Shown here piece by piece: positions 7,767 through 15,216 of a stretch of DNA of 23,959 bases. Location of the stretch: assembly GCA_002731195.1 (NCBI GenBank), contig PCAI01000044.1, forward strand, positions 1-23,959, written 5' to 3'. Both the position numbers and the translations under genes were made by a program. Source of the stretch: Methanobacteriota archaeon (GTDB taxonomy: Archaea > Thermoplasmatota > Poseidoniia > Poseidoniales > Thalassarchaeaceae). The notes beneath the pieces are model-generated. The model was not told the origin of the DNA and did no database searches. It worked only from the letters and a program-made list of their open reading frames with translations. Numbering within the stretch: position 1 is the first letter of the stretch; the number at the start of each line of letters is the position of its first letter.

Positions 7767-8939
7767 ATGTCAGAAAATATATCCGGAGATGTATTTGATT
7801 TTGATGATAATCTGAGAATAATAGGAACCGCCCATATTAGTAAAAAATCGATTGAAACAGTTCTTTTACAGATTAAAGAATGGCAGCCAGATGTTGTTGC
7901 TGTAGAATTATGTGAGTCTAGATTAAAAGCATTGAAAGAACCTGAGAAACTAGAATCCGAGACTCTTCTTGATATAGTTAAAGAGGGGAAAGCACCAATG
8001 GTTGTTTTACAATCTGCTCTTGCAGCAGAACAAAGGAGAATGGGGCTTAGTACTGGAGAAAAGCCTGGTGCAGAACTATTAGCAGCTGTAAATGATGCAG
8101 AGGACAGGAAAATACCAGTTGAGTTGATAGATCGTGACGTAATAATTACACTGAAAAGAGCTTGGAAGAAAATGAAATTTATGGAAAAATGGAAGGTCCT
8201 ATATGCGATGTTATGGGCAGAGGAAGACGAAGAAATAGCAATAGATGAGTTATTGGAAGATTCTGACATGCTTAGTAACATGCTAGAAGAAGCCCGCGAT
8301 ATAGCGCCAGGGGCAGGCTATACATTAATCGATGAGAGAGATATTTACTTATCTGAGAGAATACGGCAGATAAGGCATAAAGGAAGGATTCTGGCAGTGG
8401 TAGGTGCGGGCCACGTGAACGGAATAAGAAATAATCTAGAGCAAGAAAAAGGTGATTCAGAAAGAATAATAGATAAATTAAATGAAATTCCTCCTAAAGC
8501 TAAATGGCCAAAAATGGTTATGTTTCTGATTCCAATATTAATTTTTTCTGCAATAGGTTGGCTGGCATACAATGGAGAGATTGCGGCTGTTCAGGAAATT
8601 GCTAAAACATGGTTGATATTGAACATGGTATTTGCCGGACTAGGAATAATAATTGCTAGAGGGCATCCTTTATCGGTCATAGTAGGGGCCATAGCATCTC
8701 CTTTCACTTCACTGAACCCAACACTAGCAGCAGGATGGTTTGCAGGATATACACAATTCAAAATGGTTCCTCCGACAGGAAAGGATGCGCAGGATTTTCT
8801 AAAACTAGATGAAACGTCATTATTATGGAAAAATAATGTTGGGAGAGTATTACTAGTGACCACTCTCGGAAATTTCGGATCTACGATAGGAGCATGGATA
8901 GGAACAGCAGGAATAATAGGGTTAGTACTAAGCCTATGA
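7767..8939 (+). CDS. TraB/PrgY family membrane protein
   Basis: This is the archaeal branch of the family named after enterococcal pheromone-shutdown proteins TraB and PrgY. The biochemical activity of the archaeal members is unknown; a metalloprotease-like (Tiki-related) fold has been proposed for the superfamily. The 390 residues start with the hallmark IIGTAHISKKS (about 18-28), then VVAVELCESRLKAL (about 43-56), with VVGAGHVNGI near residue 210. The C-terminal part holds about four transmembrane segments. ATG 7767 is preferred because of the Shine-Dalgarno described separately. The next gene begins 13 bases after the stop, so it is probably cotranscribed with folP and the molybdoenzyme genes, although no functional link is known. 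Confidence 0.88.
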   Translation: MSENISGDVFDFDDNLRIIGTAHISKKSIETVLLQIKEWQPDVVAVELCESRLKALKEPEKLESETLLDIVKEGKAPMVVLQSALAAEQRRMGLSTGEKPGAELLAAVNDAEDRKIPVELIDRDVIITLKRAWKKMKFMEKWKVLYAMLWAEEDEEIAIDELLEDSDMLSNMLEEARDIAPGAGYTLIDERDIYLSERIRQIRHKGRILAVVGAGHVNGIRNNLEQEKGDSERIIDKLNEIPPKAKWPKMVMFLIPILIFSAIGWLAYNGEIAAVQEIAKTWLILNMVFAGLGIIIARGHPLSVIVGAIASPFTSLNPTLAAGWFAGYTQFKMVPPTGKDAQDFLKLDETSLLWKNNVGRVLLVTTLGNFGSTIGAWIGTAGIIGLVLSL

Positions 8940-8952
8940 AGGATGTAGTAAC

Positions 8953-10374
8953 ATGGTAAACTATGGCTTTGTCATTGATAATAGAAAATGCATTGGCTGC
9001 CATGCATGTACAGTAGCATGCAAATCTGAACATGAAGTCCCAATTGGAGTTAATCGAACTCATGTAAAATATATAGAAACTGGCCAATATCCAAATACTT
9101 CAAGAGAATTTTCAGTCCATAGATGTAATCACTGTGAAGACTCCCCATGTACAACAATATGTCCAACTATTGCATTATTTACTCGTGAAGATGGCATAGT
9201 TGATTTTGATGATGAAAGATGCATAGGTTGTAAATCATGTATGCAGGCCTGTCCCTATGATGCTTTATACATAGATCCAAATAAAGGTACTGCGGCAAAA
9301 TGCAACTATTGTGCTCATAGGATAGAACATTCATATGAACCTGCATGTGTTATTGTTTGCCCTACTGAAGCAATTATCTCTGGAGACCTAGATGATGATA
9401 ATTCTTCAATATCAAATTATATTATTGAAAATAAAGTAAGTGTTAGAAAACCTGAATCAGGAGCTAGACCAAATCTATTCTACATTGATGCGAGTCCTGA
9501 GATGTTAGATCCCTTAGCAACAGAAAGAACACAATCCTATGTTTGGAGTGAACAATCAGCCGGCGTGGGCCACTATGCGAAATATGCAGAAGAAAGATTA
9601 TCTAGTGCCAACACTGATTCCATGATAGTACAATTGGCATTGGAAAAGAAAGCTAGATCATCAAATCAACGTGATAGAGCAATTATTAGAGATGTTATGG
9701 AAAAATTGAGTGATGAAGGAGAAAACAGTGTAAAAAGAACCTATGACCAACCTAGTAAAGGGGTTTTGTGGGGATGGGAAGTATCTGCTTACATATGGAC
9801 AAAAGCAATCTCTGCTGGCCTTTACATGGTAGCAATGATGGCTTGGCTAATATTAGACTATGACTTAAAAGAATATGAACTATTGTTGCCAGTAACTGTG
9901 ATAAGCCTCTTATTTTTGGCAATAACAGGAGTCTTATTAGTTATCGATCTAGATAGACCTGAGAGATTTCTTTATGTTATGATTAGGCCAAATTGGGACT
10001 CATGGCTAGTAAAAGGAGCATATATTCTATCAGCCTTTGGAGGAATCTTAATATTGAATTTACTTATTATTGTTTTTAGCCTGGATATAATGTATCTTAA
10101 ATTATTAGCAATAATAGGCATACCCATTTCAATGCTTACTGGCATTTATACTGCTTGGTTACTACAACAAGCAAAAGGAAGATCATGGTCAAAAGATAAA
10201 TTACTGCCTCTTAGATTTTTAATAGATACTATATTAATAGGAGCGTCATCATTAGTATTAATAGACAATTATGACAAGATACACTATGTTTTAATTTCTA
10301 TTGGAGTATTAATATTCTATTGGCATGAAGGAAAGAAAATGATAATTAGGCCACAGATGGAGTCTTTAACGTAG
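8953..10374 (+). CDS. Four-cluster ferredoxin subunit fused to an NrfD/PsrC-type membrane anchor
   Basis: This is the predicted electron-transfer and quinone-interacting subunit of the molybdoenzyme encoded next. Residues 1-140 form a PsrB/DmsB/NrfC-like domain with 16 cysteines in four groups (C13/16/19/23, C58/61/66/70, C90/93/96/100, C117/120/132/136), enough for four [4Fe-4S] clusters. A polar linker (about 145-268) leads to an NrfD-like part with six hydrophobic segments (about 277-300, 309-331, 350-376, 381-404, 420-437 and 443-457). In most relatives these are two separate proteins, and the anchor has about eight helices, so this is both a fusion and a shortened anchor. There is no Tat or Sec signal, so the cluster domain should face the cytoplasm. 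An AAGGAT before the ATG supports the start. Confidence 0.88.
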   Translation: MVNYGFVIDNRKCIGCHACTVACKSEHEVPIGVNRTHVKYIETGQYPNTSREFSVHRCNHCEDSPCTTICPTIALFTREDGIVDFDDERCIGCKSCMQACPYDALYIDPNKGTAAKCNYCAHRIEHSYEPACVIVCPTEAIISGDLDDDNSSISNYIIENKVSVRKPESGARPNLFYIDASPEMLDPLATERTQSYVWSEQSAGVGHYAKYAEERLSSANTDSMIVQLALEKKARSSNQRDRAIIRDVMEKLSDEGENSVKRTYDQPSKGVLWGWEVSAYIWTKAISAGLYMVAMMAWLILDYDLKEYELLLPVTVISLLFLAITGVLLVIDLDRPERFLYVMIRPNWDSWLVKGAYILSAFGGILILNLLIIVFSLDIMYLKLLAIIGIPISMLTGIYTAWLLQQAKGRSWSKDKLLPLRFLIDTILIGASSLVLIDNYDKIHYVLISIGVLIFYWHEGKKMIIRPQMESLT

Positions 10375-10378
10375 GTGA
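10374..10378 (+). promoter_or_regulatory. Shine-Dalgarno of the molybdoenzyme gene
   Basis: GGTGA starts on the last base of the preceding stop codon and sits 7 bases before ATG 10386. This spacing supports the start and tight coupling with the iron-sulfur/NrfD gene. Confidence 0.55.
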
Positions 10379-10385
10379 GATTATA

Positions 10386-13124
10386 ATGAAAGAAGATAGT
10401 CTGATTGAGCGAATTGCTGTAAAACTAAAGATCATACCAGATCTCTCAAGAAGAGAGATTAAGTCAGATGTTAAAGAAAAATTAAGAAAATACCCTTCGC
10501 CGGAGAATTGGCATAATCATACTGAATTGGATGCCCAAGCATGGCCAAGGAGGGTTGAGAAAAACTATTCTCTAGTACCTACTACCTGTTTTAATTGTGA
10601 GTCAGCATGTGGACTAATGGCATATGTGGACAAAGAAACAGGAAAAGTCAGTAAGTTTGAAGGTAACCCTCATCATCCCGGTTCAAGAGGCAGAAATTGT
10701 GCAAAAGGCCCTGCTACAATAAACCAGATTAATGATACTGAAAGGATTCTCTATCCATTAAAAAGGAAAGGAGAAAGAGGTTCTGGAGAATGGGAGAGAG
10801 TAAGTTGGGAAGATGCATTAGATGATATTGCAGGAAAAATAAGGTCTTCACTCAAAACCGGAGCGAAAGATAAGGTAGTTTATCACGTAGGAAGGCCCGG
10901 TCATGAAGGTTATACAAATCGGGTTTTGAAAGCGTGGGGAGTAGATGGGCATAATTCCCATACCAATATATGTTCAGCGGGTGCAAGAACTGGATATGCA
11001 CTTTGGCATAAACATGACCGTCCATCTCCCGATCATGCCAATGCAAAAGTCATTCTGTTAACTTCATCGCATCTGGAAACTGGGCATTATTTCAATCCGC
11101 ATGCACAACGGATCTTAGAGGGGATGATGGATGGTGCAAAATTAATTGTAATAGATCCAAGATTATCCAATACTGCGGCGATGGCAGATCATTGGCTTCC
11201 TACTTGGCCTGGCTCTGAGCCAGCATTATTCTTAACATGGGCAAGAATGATTCTAGAAAGAAAATTATACGATCGGGAATTTATGGAAAATTGGGTTAAT
11301 TGGGATGAATGGATGAAAGCAGAACATCCACAAGAAAAATGTGAATTTGATAGATTTATTGAATTATTACTATTAGAATATGAGAGATATACTCCAGAAT
11401 ATGCTGCATCAGAGTGTCGAATACCAGTTGAACAGGTAATAGAAGCAGGAGAGATAGTAGCATCCGCAGGCAAGAGATTGTGTACTCACGTTTGGAGAGC
11501 GGCTGCGATAGGTAATCTAGGAGGATGGCAAGTGAGTAGAACTTTACATTTCTTAAATGTTTTAACAGGTTCTGTAGGGACTGAAGGCGGAACAGCGCCA
11601 AACTCTTGGTCCAAGTTTAAACCTGAATTATTTGATAATCCTCCCGACCCAGATGGATGGAATGAATTACATTTTCCTCCGGAATATACTTTATCGCATT
11701 TTGAAATGAGCCATATTCTCCCACATATGGTGAAAGAAGGGAGAGGTAAAATGGACGTATATTTCACTAGAGTTTTTAACCCAGTATGGACTTATCCTGA
11801 TGGGTTTACTTGGATAGAGATGTTACAAAACAAAGAAGTTTTGGGTTGCCATATAGCATTAACACCGACTTGGAATGAGACGGCATTTTTTGCCGACTAT
11901 GTTTTACCGATGGGTCATGCTTCTGAACGTCATGACATTAATTCTTATGCCACCTCAGCAGGAAAATGGGTTGCATTTAGACAGCCAGTACTTAGGGAAT
12001 TTTCACGTAGAGAAGGGAAAAAAGTTGAATTTACACATGAAATAAATCCAGGAGAAGTATGGGAAGAGGATGAATTCTGGATAGAATTATCATGGAGAAT
12101 CGATGATGGGACTATGGGAATAAGAAAACACTTCATGAGCCCATACAGGGAAAATGAGAAAATTACAATAGATGAATATTATAAATATACCTTTGAAAGA
12201 GTCCCTGGCTTGAGCGATGCTGCAAAAAAGGAGAATTTAGATGCTTTAGAATATATGCGGAAACATGGTGCTTTTTTGATTGAGCCTGCAACATATAGAA
12301 AACATGAGAAAGAAGGTTGGCCAACTCCTTCAGGTAAGCAAGAATTTTACTCCTCCACTATGAAAGAATTTGGCTATCCAGAACATACTATACCTCATTA
12401 CAAAATAAATAGCCAGGTACATCCGAGTAATCTTCAGGAAGATGATGAATATTGCCTATTACCTAATTTTAGGCTTCCGCAGCACATACACTCAAGATCT
12501 GCCAATGCTAAATGGCTAGTAGAAATAGCTCACAGAAATCCAATATGGCTACACCCAAAAGATGCAAAGAAGTTGGGCATTGAAGAAGGAGAATTATTGA
12601 AAATAGAGACTGAAATAGGATGGTTTGTCGATAAAGTGTGGGTAACTGAATCGATTAAACCCGGAGTTGTTGGTTGTTCACACCACATAGGAAGATGGAG
12701 AAGAAATCAGGATGCAGGAAATCGTTTTCTAACTAATACTGTTGACATTCAAGATAAAGGAAATGGGAAATGGCGTATGAGTACTATAAAGGGAATAGAA
12801 TCATGGAAATCTGATGATCCTGACACTAACAGAATTTGGTGGAGAGATGGAGGTGTGCATCAAAATATTACTCATGCAGTTCAACCTGATCCGATAAGCG
12901 GAGCACATTGTTGGCTGCAAAAGGTCAAATTGAGTAAACCTAGTCCGGATGAAAAATATGGAGACATAGAAGTAGACACACAAAAATCATTTGAATATTA
13001 TAAGAAATGGAATAAGTGGGCAAAAGAGAGAGAGACGCATCCAAGGCGGGAACGCAGACCATTATGGATGAAAAGACCGTTATCGCCACAGAAGAAAAAT
13101 TGGTATATTGATGAAGAAGAGTGA
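10386..13124 (+). CDS. Molybdopterin oxidoreductase catalytic subunit, DMSO reductase superfamily
   Basis: This 912-residue protein is the predicted catalytic subunit of a respiratory complex with the preceding fusion protein. Cysteines C68, C71, C75 and C105 (TTCFNCESACGLMAY, then GRNCAKGPA) form the FS0 [4Fe-4S] site. The bis-MGD-binding region follows, with C196 in HTNICSAGARTGYALW placed where the Mo ligand sits in PsrA, PhsA and SoeA-type enzymes. The C-terminal molydop-binding domain includes VVGCSHHIGRW. There is no twin-arginine signal; a charged N-terminal region of about 65 residues comes first, so the enzyme should be cytoplasmic. Substrate cannot be read from sequence: sulfite (SoeA-like), polysulfide, thiosulfate or another oxyanion are all possible. 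The neighbouring TauE-type exporter favours sulfur chemistry. Confidence 0.9.
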   Translation: MKEDSLIERIAVKLKIIPDLSRREIKSDVKEKLRKYPSPENWHNHTELDAQAWPRRVEKNYSLVPTTCFNCESACGLMAYVDKETGKVSKFEGNPHHPGSRGRNCAKGPATINQINDTERILYPLKRKGERGSGEWERVSWEDALDDIAGKIRSSLKTGAKDKVVYHVGRPGHEGYTNRVLKAWGVDGHNSHTNICSAGARTGYALWHKHDRPSPDHANAKVILLTSSHLETGHYFNPHAQRILEGMMDGAKLIVIDPRLSNTAAMADHWLPTWPGSEPALFLTWARMILERKLYDREFMENWVNWDEWMKAEHPQEKCEFDRFIELLLLEYERYTPEYAASECRIPVEQVIEAGEIVASAGKRLCTHVWRAAAIGNLGGWQVSRTLHFLNVLTGSVGTEGGTAPNSWSKFKPELFDNPPDPDGWNELHFPPEYTLSHFEMSHILPHMVKEGRGKMDVYFTRVFNPVWTYPDGFTWIEMLQNKEVLGCHIALTPTWNETAFFADYVLPMGHASERHDINSYATSAGKWVAFRQPVLREFSRREGKKVEFTHEINPGEVWEEDEFWIELSWRIDDGTMGIRKHFMSPYRENEKITIDEYYKYTFERVPGLSDAAKKENLDALEYMRKHGAFLIEPATYRKHEKEGWPTPSGKQEFYSSTMKEFGYPEHTIPHYKINSQVHPSNLQEDDEYCLLPNFRLPQHIHSRSANAKWLVEIAHRNPIWLHPKDAKKLGIEEGELLKIETEIGWFVDKVWVTESIKPGVVGCSHHIGRWRRNQDAGNRFLTNTVDIQDKGNGKWRMSTIKGIESWKSDDPDTNRIWWRDGGVHQNITHAVQPDPISGAHCWLQKVKLSKPSPDEKYGDIEVDTQKSFEYYKKWNKWAKERETHPRRERRPLWMKRPLSPQKKNWYIDEEE

Positions 13125-13128
13125 AAAA

Positions 13129-13950
13129 ATGAATTTGGAAATCATATTAGCAATTTTCCTAATAATGGCTACTGCATTCTTATTTTCCCCATTAGGATTA
13201 GGAGGAGGAGTACTTTATATGCCAATTCTTCATTACATAGTAGGTTGGGATATCTCACTGGCTGTTTTGGGTTCCTTGATGTTGATTTTGATGGTATCAT
13301 TAGGCAGTAGAATCGCACATATGAAAGGAGGTTATGCTGTAATTGAAATTGGCAGAAGTGGGGTCTTGCCCGCATTATTAGGTGCCGTATTTGGAACATT
13401 AGCAAGTTACTTTCTAATTATCTTTTTAGGAGATTTTACAATCAAAATAGCAGCCTCGGTACTATTGGTTTGGGTAATAATAAGAACTCTGAAGCAATTA
13501 TCAGGAGAAAAAAAATTAGGTGATAACGAAGGCATGGCACCAGATCAAGTAACAAAAGAAATTCTGAATAAATATAGGATCTTATGTTTCATTGGAGGAA
13601 TGACTTCCGGGGCACTAGGGATGGGGAGTGGTATGTTACTTGTCACTTTTCATCGTACATTGTTTTCTTGGAGGCCCCATTATGCAGCAGGTACATCAGC
13701 ACATATTGTTATGATGATGGTCCCTGTAGGGATAATTTCTCATCTACTTATTGACGGGACAGGAGGAGAATTATGGAGAATAATGGGCTATTCGATATTT
13801 ATCATCGCCATTATGATGCCACTAATTTCATGGCTAGGATCAAGGATGGCAATAAAACTAATTCCTCAAAGATTGTTAACTTACCCGTTCCTACTGGCAG
13901 TGATAGGGAGTTTGATAAGGTATATTTTGGATATTTTTGGAATCATTTGA
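13129..13950 (+). CDS. TauE/SafE family membrane exporter
   Basis: Members of this family (DUF81, PF01925) move sulfite, sulfoacetate or other organosulfur anions across the membrane, though many are uncharacterised. The ~273-residue protein has about eight hydrophobic segments in two similar halves, each with a glycine-rich family motif: SPLGLGGGVLYMPIL near the N-terminus and GGMTSGALGMGSGMLLV near the middle. ATG 13129 follows the molybdoenzyme stop by four bases with a partial Shine-Dalgarno (AAGAGTGA) before it. ATG 13111 would overlap the previous gene by 14 bases and is the alternative. Its place directly after the molybdoenzyme suggests that it exports the enzyme's product or handles its substrate. 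Its end overlaps the converging thiolase gene by eight bases. Confidence 0.85.
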   Translation: MNLEIILAIFLIMATAFLFSPLGLGGGVLYMPILHYIVGWDISLAVLGSLMLILMVSLGSRIAHMKGGYAVIEIGRSGVLPALLGAVFGTLASYFLIIFLGDFTIKIAASVLLVWVIIRTLKQLSGEKKLGDNEGMAPDQVTKEILNKYRILCFIGGMTSGALGMGSGMLLVTFHRTLFSWRPHYAAGTSAHIVMMMVPVGIISHLLIDGTGGELWRIMGYSIFIIAIMMPLISWLGSRMAIKLIPQRLLTYPFLLAVIGSLIRYILDIFGII

Positions 13951-15169
13951 TTGATTCCAGAATCATTGCAATACCTTGGCCGCCTCCGATGCACGCTGTC
14001 GCAACCCCATATTTACCCTCGCATCTTCTTAATTCATGTGCTAATGTTAGAACTAACCTAGTGCCGGTTGCAGCAAGAGGGTGTCCTAATCCAACTGCTC
14101 CTCCATTGACATTAACTTTTTCGATGTCCAATCCTAAGTCTTTGATACAAGCCACAGCTTGACCTGCAAATGCCTCATTGATTTCCCAACGATCAATATC
14201 TTCAATTGTTAGCCCTGCTTTCTTTAGTGCTAAAAGGCTACTTGGCACGGGGCCGTATGCCATAATTGCAGGTTCTAAGCCTACAATACCCCAACTAACA
14301 ATACGAGCCAAGGGAGAATCGCCATCAGAAGATGCTTGTGATGCAGATTTTATCACAACAGCAGCAGCACCATCGACAACTCCGCTAGCATTGCCAGCAG
14401 TAACAAGACTCTCTGGGCCGAAAGCAGTCCTCAGCTCTGATAACGACTCAGGAGTCGAATCCAATACAACATGATCTTCATCTTTATGTGTAATTTTTCC
14501 AACTGGTACAATCTCTTGTTCCCACTTGCCGCTCTTAATGGATGAAGCTGTTCTTGAATGAGAAAGTGCCGCGAAATTATCTGTTTCTTCACGAGTAATT
14601 CCTTTTCTTCGGCAAATCTCGTCAGAAGTTTGGGCCATAAATGAACCGCACATTCCATCTAGTAAGTTGGTAAAAAGATAGTCTTCCATGTCTTTTTCCA
14701 ATACTACGCCTTGTTTTGGAGGCCTTGCCAATTTGTAAGTATCTCTCATCCCACGTAAAACGTGAGGGGCTTGTGAAAGATTCTCCATGCCTCCTGAAAT
14801 TACTGTTGAAGCATCGCCAAGCATAATCATCTGTGCGCCAGTAATAATCGATTGTATTCCTGACCCACAAATTCTTGAGAGTGTTAGCATAGGAACTTCT
14901 TGAGGGATTCCTGCTCCTAATCCCGCATGTCTAGCGCCAAATATTGCTTGATCACATGTCTGTAAAGCGTAACCCATTACAACATGATCAACAGTTTCTG
15001 GAGAAGTACCCGTTTTTTCTAGTGCGCCTCTAATGGCTATTTCACCTAACTTGAGTGCGCTGATATCTTTCAATAATCCTCCTGGTTTACCATCTCCTCT
15101 CTTACCTCCTTGCCATTCACAGAAAGGAGTTCTTGCACCTCCAACTATAACGATGTCTTCGCTTACCAT
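13943..15169 (-). CDS. Acetyl-CoA acetyltransferase / classical thiolase
   Basis: Condenses two acetyl-CoA to acetoacetyl-CoA, or cleaves 3-ketoacyl-CoA in fatty-acid oxidation; the direction cannot be told from sequence. All catalytic features of classical thiolases are present in the 408-residue form: nucleophile C101 in LTLSRICGSGIQ, the NEAFA motif, H363 in GGAVGLGHPLAATGTR, and C393 in ACIGGGQG. I chose ATG 15169 because the upstream extension begins at a TTG (15196) and adds nine unconserved residues; a weak GGAATC precedes ATG 15169. This differs from the archaeal thiolase that pairs with HMG-CoA synthase and a DUF35 protein, neither of which is adjacent. It looks bacterial in type and may have been acquired by transfer. 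It lies 47 bases downstream of flotillin. Confidence 0.93.
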   Translation of the reverse strand: MVSEDIVIVGGARTPFCEWQGGKRGDGKPGGLLKDISALKLGEIAIRGALEKTGTSPETVDHVVMGYALQTCDQAIFGARHAGLGAGIPQEVPMLTLSRICGSGIQSIITGAQMIMLGDASTVISGGMENLSQAPHVLRGMRDTYKLARPPKQGVVLEKDMEDYLFTNLLDGMCGSFMAQTSDEICRRKGITREETDNFAALSHSRTASSIKSGKWEQEIVPVGKITHKDEDHVVLDSTPESLSELRTAFGPESLVTAGNASGVVDGAAAVVIKSASQASSDGDSPLARIVSWGIVGLEPAIMAYGPVPSSLLALKKAGLTIEDIDRWEINEAFAGQAVACIKDLGLDIEKVNVNGGAVGLGHPLAATGTRLVLTLAHELRRCEGKYGVATACIGGGQGIAMILESIK

Positions 15170-15216
15170 GTTGATTCCGAAAGATGAGTCATTCAAGAGG
15201 ATGACGATTATACATA

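Noticed and set aside
7742..8281. 179-codon open frame on the minus strand
   Set aside because: Fully antisense to the TraB-family gene, Ser-rich as expected for a shadow of Glu/Asp-rich coding sequence, with no motif or Shine-Dalgarno.
13773..14162. 129-codon plus-strand open frame spanning the TauE/thiolase junction
   Set aside because: Out of frame with the exporter and antisense to thiolase active-site sequence; no independent coding signs.
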